From Oscheius sp. JU75 (taxonomy: Eukaryota > Nematoda > Chromadorea > Rhabditida > Rhabditidae), in the NCBI GenBank assembly GCA_037178855.1, contig JASJZC010000006.1:5394001-5458000 (forward strand): DNA of 64,000 bases. Reading direction: 5' to 3'. Position numbers and translations under genes: made by a program. Positions 15,414 to 27,600 of the stretch are shown here, in pieces (the first letter of the stretch is position 1; the number at the start of each line of letters is the position of its first letter). The notes under the pieces were generated by a model. The model was not told the DNA's origin. It saw only the letters and a list, made by a program, of their open reading frames with translations, and made no database searches.

Positions 15414-16322
15414 ATGCTCGCCGAAATGGAAGAGGGCCTCATCATATCGCTCTCCTACCTCATGATCTTTGCCGGAATCGCCACTTTCGGTGCTCTTCTG
15501 ACCGGACTTCGTGCTATGTATGGTCGCTATTCCATAGAATCCGCCTTCACTGTCCCTCCAAAAGTTGACTGGTTCATCCAGGAACTGCCCTCATTTACAA
15601 TCGCTCTCCACTACTTTTGGCAAGTTCGCAGCGCTGGTGGAACTGTCATCCTACTAATGTTCCTCGTCCACTACTTCAATAGGTAAGGGATCTTTTTTTG
15701 ATAGACACAATCCATTGAAGATCCTTCATCTACCCTCTGCAAATGAAGAGTTCAAAGGGGACTCCCTGGTTCATCTCTCTCTCGGCAATCATCTTCACTA
15801 CCTGGAACGGATACCTGCAGGGAGCTTGGCACGCCAAGTACGCCTCGTGGCATCTCTTCTTCGCCAATCCGTTGACATGGATCGGTGAGCACGCTCTATT
15901 TTATTGTACTACATGCTTTGAGCTAATAAAAACAATGAAACAGTGTTCGTGTTCAGGAATTGGCATCTTCGCAGCTGGAATGTTCATCAACATCCAGTCG
16001 GACTCTATCCTCCGCGGTCTCCGTCAGCCTGGTGACAAGCCAGGACAGTACCATATACCGAAAGGAGGTCTGTTCAACTACGTCTCAGGAGCCAACTTCT
16101 TCGGAGAAATTGTCGAGTGGGCAGGCTTTGCTCTGGCAGCCAGAACCATTCCGGCCTTTGCCTTTTTCGTTTTCACTGCCTGTAACATCGGACCGAGAGC
16201 TTGGCAACACCATCTGTAAGTTGAAAACATAGCGAGACCCATTCCTATTTTTCAGAGACTACCACCAGAAGTTCGAAGACTACCCGAAGGAACGAAAAGC
16301 CATCATCCCGTTTGTCCTGTAA
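15414..16322 (+). CDS. SRD5A: 3-oxo-5-alpha-steroid 4-dehydrogenase (SRD5A1/2-type)
   Basis: Polytopic, NADPH-dependent membrane reductase of the steroid 5-alpha-reductase family. Exon 1 (15414-15682) encodes MLAEMEEGLIISLSYLMIFA through VDWFIQELPSF and LMFLVHYFNR. Exon 2 starts at 15721 (SFIYPLQMKSSKGTP), then YLQGAW. The third gives GMFINIQSDSILRGLRQPGD, YHIPKGGLFNYVSGANFFGE and EWAGFALA, all family hallmarks (the NADPH-binding C-terminal half). The last exon ends WQHHLDYHQKFEDYPKERKA IIPFVL, matching the usual C-terminus (HHxWYxxKFEDYPKxRKxxIPF) and normal length. Joins are in phase. AATAAA lies at 16330. The start sits 6 nt after TTTTACAG, so the mRNA may be trans-spliced. Confidence 0.93.
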
Positions 16323-16422
16323 ATAATCAAATAAACTGATTCATTTTACAAGTTTTTCGAGGTGACGAGATCATTTGGCGGTGACTAGATGAGGTGACTG
16401 ACTAGAGAGCTTCGTAATTTGA

Positions 16423-19400
16423 CTAGAGCGACAGCTTGTCTGGAGAGTCTGGCTCAAATTTGGGCGACGACGAGTTGGAGAAGTCGTGTCTTTGAGCAAC
16501 AACACTGTGCTGTAAGGTTCTTTTGTTAATTTTAAAAAACGAGACGGTACCTGCGAGGACTCTGAGGAAGGTGCAACAAGCCCGATTCCGTGGGGATCTC
16601 TTCCATTCATCGAGCGACGATACTTTGCTCGGGCGTTTTGGAACCAGACCTGTAAAGCTGAAGTAGACGTTTCTGCTGCGTAGTTGTTGTCTTGGCTTAT
16701 TCTTTTACTCCTAGTCATGGGGTTAATTGGAAGCCAATTATCAAGTTATCTTTAAATAAAGTTTTTAAAACTCTAGCTTTGTTAAAAACATAAATAAGTT
16801 ATAGTCGTCAGGAAGGCGTTCTACCATGCGCTCCGTCCCGCTGTCGCTCGCTACTCGGCTCTTCTCGTTCACACCGAACAAGCTGGAGACTTAACCCCGC
16901 CCCATCAAACATCTTCGCAACTACATTACCAAAGAAAGTTAGTCGGCTCTTTTCTCTGTTCCCAACTGGTAGTTGTAGACATCGTCCACGACTTCGGTGG
17001 CTTCAAGCTGAGTCGCACTCGTACCCAACATGTGCCGCTGCTCATTCCGAATCTCGAGGACTTCGTCAAGAGCGAGCCGATGGCCCAGGGAACTGGAATG
17101 ACCGTCTCTGCCCGAAATCGCCTGGCCGTTCTCCTTCAACGTCACCCGTTACCCCTTTAGCTACTTCACTCTGAACTTTGCGGATCGTCAGCCTGGCTCT
17201 GCAGCATGTCGTCTTCAACAGACAGCATTAGATGCCGCGTCTTTCGCTCGGGATCCTTCCAACCTAGTTTCGAACGCTCTGAAATGGAGTGAGCAGCGCC
17301 ATTTCGAAATCCTCGGCGTTGATCGCTACCTTCACAACGAGTAAGACTTACCTCACTATCTTCTGTTACAAGAGTTATTTCCTAACAATCCTGTCCCTCA
17401 TCATTTGAAATACTTCCCCCCATCTTTTTGTTGTTATTTCTGCTCACAAATCAGTCTTCCTCCGAAAAATGACTGTACTCTGATTTCAGAATCGCCTATA
17501 CGCCAAGTGTCCTCAGAAAAAAGCAAATAAATAGCATGCTCTATGTACACGTCATGCTTTGTTTTTTTTGACTGTCGAGGCTGCGGTGCGTTATAGGATT
17601 CAGTGGTCTGTGGGCATCACTACAGGAGAGGCCAAACTCAAGTACAAAGCTTTGGAGAGAATTCCTAAGAAGATCTACAAGGACTTCGAGGGCAAGCCAC
17701 TTGCGGTAAACGATGAGATCGCTATGCTCGTTTCCATCGGCCTGCAGTAGGCTCACATGAACCGCGTCTTCGGTAAGTAGAGGAATAAATGTTTCTCTAC
17801 CATGTCATGTTCATTGTTTGTCACAGTTTCGAGTCTATTCTGTTATCAACCTTTTCAATGTTCCTGTCCCCTATGTTCTTATACCTTTCTGCCTGTGTCT
17901 ACCCTTTTCCAAGTGTTTGTTCCCGACACTTACCTGTAGAACCCTTTTCGTCAGTCCTGTCTTCTGCGCTAATTGTTTTAAATCCTTGGCGTCCGGATTG
18001 TGATTCAGTGTAAAGTAGAGCTTCATAGCTTTCAACTGGTGATGTTTGAAGCTTGTCCTCATCCGTTTCGACCTGCTACTGCTCGGCATCTCCTCCTCTT
18101 GCTCTGCAATTAAGTACCGTAATCCCCACTTCAAAGCGAGAGAGAGAGACATGGCTGTCACCTGCTCCCCTAAAAAGGTGTCATATGCTCCCTAATCCTA
18201 GAGGGTAATTGTGCTCTCCTCTACCTCTGGTCAACAAGTATGATCATTACCGTAGTCCGTTATAAACAAAGCCAATCAAAAAGTCGATCCCGAGAGACTA
18301 CGTCCATGAAAATAATCTCATACCTTCACTATCTTCGGATCGCTGTTTGCTCGATGACGTCTCCACGGGAGAAATATTCAGTTGGGTGTGAGCTGAAAGT
18401 TATGGGTTTGAACTGGATTCGAGTTTTATGGCAGCGCGCAAAAAGATATCAAAGGTTGAGAGGAAGTTTTTAGGTTGATTTTTCATAGATACGGGACAAA
18501 ATTAGGAAGAAATTGTATCAACACTCAGCCTAATTACTTTTCTTGTAGACGGTAACTCACAATGACAAAAGAGATCAGCCTGCTCGTTCATGGCGAACGT
18601 CTCTCCTGAGTTCAGTTGTGTCCCACAGACCTAAAGAAAAACAATGTCCTGCTTCCACTGAAGACAAACTCACACAACAGGTGAAACAGTTCAGATGGAA
18701 GATGGAACCTTTGGCTCGCATCACAAACTCGTCCGAGTGAAGTGTAACTCCGCACCGAAGACACGTCCTTCTGTACTTACTTGTTCTGTCGATTAGTCAA
18801 AAACGAATTCGGGATTCTTACATCGGGAAGCAGGTCTTACAGATGACTTGGCCTTCTTTGATTACACAGGCAAGGTCGTGTGTAAGCTCGGTGAAACAGT
18901 AGGTACAACGAAGACAGTGGGGGTGGAAGGGCTGACTCTCAAGGTATAGAATATACCGGTCGTGGATGGGTTGATGGCACTGGGTGCAGAGGTTTCCTGA
19001 AAGAGTTCTCGTATCTTTGTTCAGAAGTACTGTGCTAAGCAAATCGGTTGTATCTTAACATCTAATTGACGCTGGAATGTAACAACTCCCTGCAGTGTTC
19101 TCGTTCAGATTGTGTTCTAAACTCTATCTCGATATTGTGTTTCTGTAAGTCTTCTTTAGGCTAACAACCATGGTCTCTGTCGAAAGCATTTCTCAAAGTT
19201 CAGACAGTAGTTACTGTCTGTTACAATTTTCAACCCGAAATCTCTCCTCACATACAGACCTTAAACCCGTTTCTAGGTCCTCTCACTCTCGGCTCCCTCT
19301 AAGCCAAAGCTCATAAAGTTTATCGCCTGCCACGTGCGAAATACGAGGTGTCGGGCGAGAGACGGCAGAGAGGGCGCCCCCAATTAGTGAGACTACCGTA

Positions 19401-19632
19401 GTCTCCATCCGGGAACATAAATAGACGAGCCGACGGCTGGCAGCGGCTCCTCTTCTTTCAAGGTCTGACCTGTATTCGTGGTTGCGGAGAGGAGTTGAGT
19501 GGGTGGAGAGCAGCTTGAACTCGTCGTGCTTCCTTCCGCATGTTCTTCGGGCAGATAGAGCATCGGGCCGAGTTCGGGAAACAGCTTTCCAACAGGAGAA
19601 AGATCGGAGGAGAAAGCCAGGGGCGCCAGCAT
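16423..19632 (-). CDS. LHX2/9: LIM-homeobox transcription factor, LHX2/LHX9 (apterous/ttx-3) type
   Basis: Neural and developmental transcription factor. LIM1 is near 19000-18830 (LCTQCHQPIHDRYILY, FHPHCLRCTYC, VICKTCF). LIM2 spans two exons at about 18790-18565 (YRRTCLRCGVTLHSDEFVM, FHLNCFTC, then CGTQLNSGETFAM). The homeodomain begins SKRMRTSFKHHQLKAMKLYF and continues NHNPDAKDLKQLAQKTGLTK, a near-perfect LHX2/9 signature. It is interrupted after RVLQ by a ~1.3-kb intron and resumes at about 16650 with VWFQNARAKYRR. Interruption just before VWFQ is the intron position I recall for LHX2/9. The C-terminus is HSVVAQRHDFSNSSSPKFEP, stop at 16423. The N-terminal exon (MLAPLAFSSDLSPVGKLF, from 19632) joins in phase but through a weak donor, so the start is uncertain. 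About 5 kb of gene-free DNA lies upstream. Confidence 0.88.
16824..17772 (+). pseudogene. Broken coding remnant inside the LHX2/9 homeobox intron
   Basis: Coding-like blocks occur on the plus strand in different frames. They are MRSVPLSLATRLFSFTPNK (mitochondrial-presequence-like), then TAA; VVVDIVHDFGGFKLSRTRTQ and FVKSEPMAQGTGMTVSARNR; a different frame with NVTRYPFSYFTLNFADRQPG and WSEQRHFEILGVDRYLHN; and near 17578-17750 WSVGITTGEAKLKYKALERI ... EIAMLVSIGLQ, then TAG and AHMNRVFG. At least two stops and a frameshift separate them, with intron-like gaps between. I do not recognise the parent protein. It looks like an unprocessed pseudogene of a mitochondrial protein lying in the intron; some blocks could be chance. 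Confidence 0.35.
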
Positions 19633-22600
19633 ACACTGAAGAAAACCAATATGATAGAAACAAAGACGGAAAGTAACAAAAAGACAGGAAACAGATCAAG
19701 AGTACATAACTCTATCGATCCCAAAGGATTACCCGAGAACTGGATCGACAGAGATTTACTATTCGGTTCCGTGTGTTCTCTTTTTGGCTAGAGATGTGTT
19801 TGGGTTAAGCTGTCTGTAAGGACCAGCACTTTAGATGAAGAACCTTGGTTGCGCAACTACCACCCGCCGTGACGATTACAGTACAAATTGAGGACAGATG
19901 TTATATACGCTGCTGTGTAGTTTAAAGATTCTTAGAGAGATCCAGTTGTAAATAGCCTGTGTTCGGAAAAGTTATATCTATTGTTATTCAAAGTAAACAA
20001 ACGAAAGGATTTGCAAGATAGCGAACTGCTTGGAAGCGGAAAAAGATCAGAGATAGACAACAGAGTCAAGGAGGTTGTGGAATGTAAAAAAAACCAGTTT
20101 CGAATAGAAATCAGACAAAAAAGGTGAGCAGGCCGTCTGTCTCTTCGTGTCTACTAAAAATAGAACATTTCTTTTATGCTCTGGGGAGATGGAGAATACT
20201 TAGCCTATCAGAAAAAGCCAATCTTGTAGATTATCTGTTCAGTCTGAAAGTGAAGTCGAACGATCTCGGTAAATCGACTGTCAAATTCCAACAAAACTGT
20301 GGGCTAAAAAGTGAAACTACTGAAAACTATAAAATTAGCAGTAATTTGTTTCCAATTGAACATGAGGATGTGTACTGAAGAACAGTAGCTAAAAACAGTA
20401 TGAGCTCAGACGCAGGAAGAAGAGTTGGAAATTTTAGGATAAGAGGGCGTTTTTCTTCATGTCAATCTCGAACAGAAGTTATGCTTATCAAAAGCCCTAT
20501 CTCATGCTTCAGTGAACAGTGAAGATGTGTGACAATCAATGAGACAAGGTTTGAAGAAGAGGAGCGTAAGAACATTCCGAGAAGAAGACTGACCAAAGGA
20601 CGAGAAGTTTCTTTGAACCCTAAAGTTAGGAGATTGACTCATTCCCTTCCAGATCACACGTGAACTTGATCTGTGAGGTAGGTAGAGGAAACCCGGGAAT
20701 TCGGACGCTTTCCGTTCGACTACAAAACCGCTGCTGTTTTGCTATCGCTTCAACTGCCACGAGATGGCGCTCTTTTTGTCTAATCACCGTGGTCAAGATT
20801 GGCTATGAAAAGGTACGGTATACCGTGGGAGCCGGAGAGAAAGTAGTTCTCACCCGTACCTTCTTGGATACTGTATTGGAGTAGAGATTTGAGAGGGGTG
20901 GAGTCGAGAGGGATCAGCTCAGGCGGCTGGCAGAGGGAGATTGAGGGACCGAGAGAGACGCAGATGGGATTTCCTAGTACGGCTCAGTGCACAACAGGTG
21001 ACAGCGGGGATCGGTTACATTATTTGGTATTCAACACCCGCTTCGATCCATAAACAGGGTGAATGATAGAAAGGGAACTGAGAGAACAATCCCTTGACAG
21101 TTTCTAGCAAACTTCATGATGCTCTGTTACTTCAGTCAGGTGTCCTTCCGAGTTTGACAAGGCGAATGTTGCCGAGTTTGTTCTGCTTTGTCGAATACTT
21201 TCCAACTATAAATCGAAAAAGGGTATTTCTCGCACTCAGATATATCAGGTTGACACATAAATTTTGCTCTTTTGGTTCATAACATTTGACCCACTTGAGC
21301 TGGAGAGCTGTTTCAAAAAAGAAAAGAACGGCCAAAATTAGATCAGAGGTCTTAAGTCAAAAATTTTTAGCATCAGCCAAAAAGGTGAAATTTAAAACGC
21401 AAAAACGCTGTTCAACTCTCGGGTAGCGCACATCCCCGCCGATTACTTAAAGAAAACTGTAAATGCAGTTTGGTAGTCCTTGATAAGCTGTGTTTTCAGC
21501 CGAGGCCCAATTTCTCAGATCTTTCTTATCGCTGAGCTGTGAGCGCTCCAAAAAGATGATTTTTGCGATTTTTGACTTCTGGTACCTCCGCAGCTCTAAC
21601 CACGTTGTTTTTGGCAAATAGGACGATGCACCCGAAATAGGCCTAATCTGGCTCTTGTGATAACTTGTGCAATTCTGAGTCTTGCCACATTGTCCAACGA
21701 TTGACGCTCCGAAAGGACGTCACAACTAGAAAGTTTGTCGTTAGGCGGGACATGTAAATAGGCTACAGTGACAGAGATAGGTACCGGACTGTCCGGTTAT
21801 CCTCTTACAGAGATCCTTTAACTTATACGCAGCAATCACCCCTTACTTTCGTAAGTGTTGCCTGAAGCGCATAAGAGAGATGGAGTTAGTTTTTATGTTC
21901 TTCCTACATACCAATGTAAATTACATTCGGACACAACTAGTCTTCATTAGTGAGATCTCTACCGAAACCCGTACCTACTTTTAGGCTGCAGAGTTGGAGT
22001 TTTTGCGTTTGTATTTCTCGGAACTAGTCCTGTTTTTTTTTTTAATCAAGGTGTGGTGAAAAGATTTCGGCACGCAACAAAGAAGCCAGAGGAAGTTTGT
22101 GAAAAGAAGATATACTTGAATTGGATTGTATAAGCGACAGAAGTGTAAACTGACGAGCAAATGCTTCCACTTCTGGCTCCGGTTTTGACAATGCAGCACA
22201 AGTAGATTATATTGTTTGGCAAGTTTTCTCTATTAGACTGGCAGTGCCGGTACTGAGAAACGAATGAACTATTGTCTTCAAGCTGCAACCAACACTTGTC
22301 TTTTCCCATTCAAACCCATTCTAACCCCTATAATTTTATCTCTATATACCCCGTTTTTATTCCGTTGCCTCTCTGATAGTCCAACTCCGTCCCTTGGTCA
22401 TCGTTCTGTTGATTCGTCACACACAGTTAAGCAAACAGTCAGTACGATCAGACTTTCCTTCAAAAACACTTGGTTCCTCTTCCTCTCAATAGTTTTTTTG
22501 GCTGTTAGGAAACTTGATATGGCTGTCAATCACGTCTCCCTTCCCCCAACATGACACATACTAATCCCGAGTAGAAGTAGTAGAAAAAGCCTGCCGTTCG

Positions 22601-24671
22601 TGGATTTATTAGCCCATCTCCCTCTTCGCTCGTGTTCGCCCAATTTCCTGACAAAGTCGCGAGGATCTGATTATGCTTCGGGCTTGGGGAGACCGCCCCA
22701 CGACTAGGGCCATCTTTGCTCGGTCCCGATGACAAATTAGAGTCCCCCTGTCGCGTCTTCTCTCCTTTTGCGACACCAGCCTTTTCTATTTAAAGTATGT
22801 TCCCAGCTGCTAGACGTCGTGCATAATTGAAATCCTCGTTTCCCAAGTTTTTGGAGTGGAAGAGGGGTACTTATAGTCTCTCCAGAAAACTTTGAGAGGA
22901 TCTCTAACAGTTCATTGGACAAAAAAGACATTACAACTTACCTGTCCCCAAAACCTACTGGGATTAAACATATATCCTGAGATTTCCTGAGGAGAGTCGG
23001 TTTGACTGTTGAGAGTAACAAGCTCCCTCTTTGGTAGACAGTCTCATGCATCTGTCATAAGAAATTTTTGAAAAAGAAGACCTTGGGAGCACTGAAAGTT
23101 GATTGAATATCAGTTTTTTCCACAGCTATGAGACTCTTTTCCCATTCAGCCAGTTCCACCTCCTTTGATACCAGTTTTCGCACCTCTTTTTTACAATCTA
23201 GGTGCTAGTTTCCCCGCTCCCATTCAATGACTTCAGAGAGAACTGCCGCTGAAGAAGGTCAAGCTCAGCAAAAAACTTATCACCCTCTTATCTTCGCCGG
23301 CCATGTTGTGGTCAGGAGACCTACACGTGATTCTTCCGCATCTAAATGATTCCTTCCCTTATTTCCGGTCAATCCAGCACGACAAAATCACTCTCTTCTG
23401 ATAAACCAAAAGCTTTCCTAAGTTTTTGGTAACAGAATACTTTTTCATCAGTATAACCAACTCTAACCAGGACAGGGTATAACCAACTCTCCTCATACCC
23501 TTGGCATTTATTTGCAATTTTCATGCCGCCAGGAAAGAGAACGAGGCACGTCCACTCCGAGGCAATCAGGGTCTCTCTACTAGTAAAAGTGCAGCCCATT
23601 TGTGTCTCTGGTCGGTGGTCGAGTGGACCCCAGAAAAAAGTGAGTCCTCTCAAGGACTTACCGGGCGTCGGTCTGATTTACGTCCCAATCATTCCCCGTT
23701 GCCTGTTTTATAGGCCCAGATTCTTTTGCCCACACCTTCAAGTGTGTGTTGCAGCACAGAGTTCAAACAATGCCGACGGCTTTCCCGACTGCCGAGACAC
23801 TCGAGAGGGCAGATAGAGTTCTTCCTGCTCACTTGTTACTCACTACCTCCTTTTCAGTAGAATCTTGTCAAGAAACAAGAGGAAAACGAATCCCTTTTTC
23901 TTAATAGGTCTCAGCAGTGCTCAGAGCCATAATGTTGACCGAAAAGCTTTCCGGGTCTCGTGGTTTTACTACCGGGCGGAAGAGAATTAGCTTTTTTACT
24001 CTCTCATATTGTCTTTCTAATAATTGTCGATCCCAATCTAGCTCTCATCATTTCTGCCGAAAGTCAAAGGGTCGAGGTATAAACTGCTTGACTCAGTCGT
24101 ACACTCTCGTCTTTCCACCCAAATCTCCCCCAAAATACTTCCAGTCCCTTGTCTGTTGTTCTCATCCTCCTGTCTTTCCTCAAAATTGCCTTTCTTCTCC
24201 TCAAAATCTAATTACCTCTTCTCCCACCCAGGCCCTAAAACAGATTTCCATCAAGTTTTGGTTGGGCAGCCGTGCACACAATTATATCTCATGGCTCGGG
24301 TCATTTTCCATTTGCAAACACACAGAGAGCAGCTCTCTTTCGTCGCTTGAGAGCACTTTTTTGGGGCCATTGACCATCGAGACCTCGTCGTGTCTGTCTT
24401 ACTTACTGACACCAATCAGTAGAGGACGGGAAGGGCGAGAAAGAACAAGAAGTCACTAGTATTATGAAGTCTTTCTGTTGGATGTTCCGAAAGTCTTAAA
24501 AAAAACAAAAAAGTTTCGTTCACAGTTCAGAGTTCCAATCTCTCTGGCTCCACTCGTTCATTTTGTCTCGATATCGTCCCCGTCCACTCCAAAATGTTGC
24601 CTTCCTCTTTTCCGAAACCAAAAAAGAGCAGCCAAGGGGCAGAACTATCAAATTTCAGGGCCCGTCGGTCC
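19633..24671. other. 5-kb gene-free region upstream of LHX2/9 and RCBTB
   Basis: The longest stretch of the window without a supportable gene. The ORFs present (up to 180 codons, for example 23917-24459 on plus) lack motifs, splice logic and protein-like composition. It lies between divergent LHX2/9 and RCBTB starts. Because most neighbouring genes here are separated by under 1 kb, it is a likely home for LHX2/9 regulatory elements. I could not single out an enhancer by eye. Confidence 0.5.
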
Positions 24672-27600
24672 ATGTGTGACCTCCGAAGATGGACGACGTT
24701 GTCTCTCCTTCCGACAGATTTTGTCGAGAACTTGCAGGTAAACCCCTTATTTGATTGAACGTCAAGTATTTTCAGTCGACAGTGGTGTTCGGAAGTACCG
24801 GAAACGAGGTGCTGATGTTGACGAAAGATGACCAGATGTTCGTCATGGGCAACAACTTCTATTCCAGTTTAGGTACTCAGTTTGCAGGTATTGGTGCCTT
24901 AGTTTTAGTCTCGAGTGTTCTGTGTACTGTCCCTAACCAGACTAACAAGCCGAGGGGAATCTGCCGATATATCTAAAGGGTTCTTCAGTTTGATAGTACC
25001 AGGCGAATGTCTCACGCACTCTGAATACAAACAAAAATGCACATTAATCGATCTCAAATTCCAGGAACACCTTCCCCAGGCTGCCTCGAACCGAAGAAAC
25101 TCGACTACATGAGTGGCAAGAAGATCAAACAGATCGTCTTCGGAGCTGGTCCCCATGTTCTCGCGCTGTCCGAAGACGGTCGTCTCTATTCATGGGGCAA
25201 AAATGCTTCCGGGCAACTTGGTAAGATCTGATGACTTCCTCAACATAACACAAAAACATGAAGGGCTGGGTCACAAGCTCCAAGGGACATCTCCCTGCTT
25301 GGTTCAAGGGCTATTGGCCGGCGAGAGAGTCCGTCAAATCGCCTGTGGAGCTGAACACAGCGTAGCTGTGACTGATCGTGGAGAGGTTTTCACCTGGGGA
25401 CTGAACAGCAGTGGCCAATTAGGTAAGAGAATCATTTTATACACAAAAATACACACTAATCCTCATCGAACCAGCGTTCTTCCTCGTCCCTTTCTCGAAT
25501 CTGATCGCTGTCATCCAGTCGGTCGTTCTCATCTATTGGTTTGTAGTCGAAAAAGGGTCCATCTCTACCGGCCAAGAAGCGCTCCATCATGTAGGCTTCG
25601 AACTCTTGACGCAGCTGGTCTCGATTGCCTTCGAGCTCGTCGCCCAGAGCCTCGGCGTCTTCGCGACTGATCTGCTCCAGCTCTTCCTTGATGTCGTCCA
25701 GATCCATCTCGTCGTCCGAATCGTCCTTATTGTTGATGTGGGCAAAGAGACGCGAGATTCGGGCGTGCGAGGGGTTTGCCTGGAAAAAATGGTTTGCAAC
25801 TGTTCCATCAACAAGTTCATCAAATTATAGAACGGATGAAGCTCACATCATGTACTCCTTCATATTCGGTCTTCTGCACTCGGCGTCTGTCGGCTATCTC
25901 CTGGCTCGCCTCGAACTGTTCTATCATTCCGCTCCAGCCCCATTCGAGTTCGTGCTCAACGGTCGGACGCAGATTTTTCTGGTCTTCTTCGCCGAGAAAA
26001 CGACCGATCATCACATCGTAGAGATACGGCTCCCTCTCGCGCATTTTCTCATCCGAAAAGTAGTCGCCCTTCTTCTTGATATCCTGCATTGCGATGTAGC
26101 GGCGATTTCTAATCTATATTTTCGAGATTTCTTTGGTAAATCGGCCTAAAAACTCACATTTCGTCTATCCTTCTTCGCATTCCGGTTCCGTATTCTGTCA
26201 AGAATGAAAGTCGATGCAGGATCGGTGGTTTCATCAAATAGTGGGCATTCCTTACTCGTTATGAACTTTTCGTATCTGCAAAACTTGAAATAGGGTTTGC
26301 AAATGGCATACCTCTGAATAAAAACACCTTTTTTGTTCTCAAAGCAGTCAGCGAGGATTTCCGATCTCTCTGAGCTCGACAGATCGGCGTCGCCGAACTT
26401 TTGGTGCTTGTAGAAGGCGTCCGGGCTGAACAGAATCCTTTGAAAAAGGTCTTTTCGGAGTGGATCCATTCTAAACTGATAAAATGAGCTCAGGACGCGT
26501 GAAATCCTTCACCAAGAAATAAGAAATATAAACTTTGATGCTAAACACTCGTGAGCTTTGCCGTGAAAAATCAAATGTCAGCAGAAAAAACTAGACGGTA
26601 ACAGCCTCAAGTGAATGCTCAAGACTTCAACGAAAACCGGAATTCGGTGCTTCTTTTTTTTTCAACAGATGCCTTGATTAGCAATGGATCAGATCAATTC
26701 GCAGAGGTGCACACAAACCAGAAGGAAAGTGGCCAAAATAGGGCTTGGCAATTTGAAGCACCAAGTAATGGTAAACAAGACTGTATGGATAACGATTTTC
26801 ATTGGAAAAAAAACAACAACAATCTTCAGCAACGTTTAGGCGGTCTCTGATGGCATAGCCTTGATGATATCGGAATCTCCAGCGTCGGTAACGGCGAGTG
26901 TGCACACGCGGAAGAGTTTACCGCAGGCAGTTCCGAGCTCGATGTTGTTTCCGTTGTAGTGGTGGACTCCAGTCTTGGCCAGCATGGCGTAGTACTCAAT
27001 CTCGGACTTTCTACAAACAGTAATATGTAAGAATTTAGATGAGTAACAAACCTCAGGGTAGGAACATTGTTGGCGAGGAGAACGAGCTTGGCCTTTCCGT
27101 TTCTAAGGGTCTTGAGAGTCTCCTTGTATCCCAGGACGTACTTTCCGGTCTTCATGACCATAGAAAGACGAGAATTGATGTTCTCGGCATTCTTCTTGAC
27201 CTGAAAGCAGCAGAAGTTGATTTAGTCCCGAAAATGCCAGCACCGATCAGGCAGAACCAGAGCTGAGCGATTGATCGAGAAGCATATTACTTCCTTCTCA
27301 ATTAGCAAGCAGACTCCGGACTTTGGCCCTTCTCAGTCTACTACACTAACTCCAGAAGTAATACTAACCTGAGCAGCCTTTTTAGTAGCGGGGGCCATTG
27401 CTTCCTCTTGGTATACCTGCAAAATCACGTATTGGCAAGGAAAATTGTGATGAAGAGTTGGAAGTTCCAGACAGTAAAGCTTGCAAAAGATCCAATGGTA
27501 AACAAAAATGTCTCGAAAACCTTTTGAAAACTAACAATTTTCAACATCCACTCTACAAAAAAAGGTGTGGAATCTTACTAGGGGGATCAGATTCATGAAA

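Noticed and set aside
23917-24459. 180-codon plus-strand ORF upstream of RCBTB
   Set aside because: Serine- and leucine-rich with no domain; typical of a pyrimidine-rich noncoding stretch.
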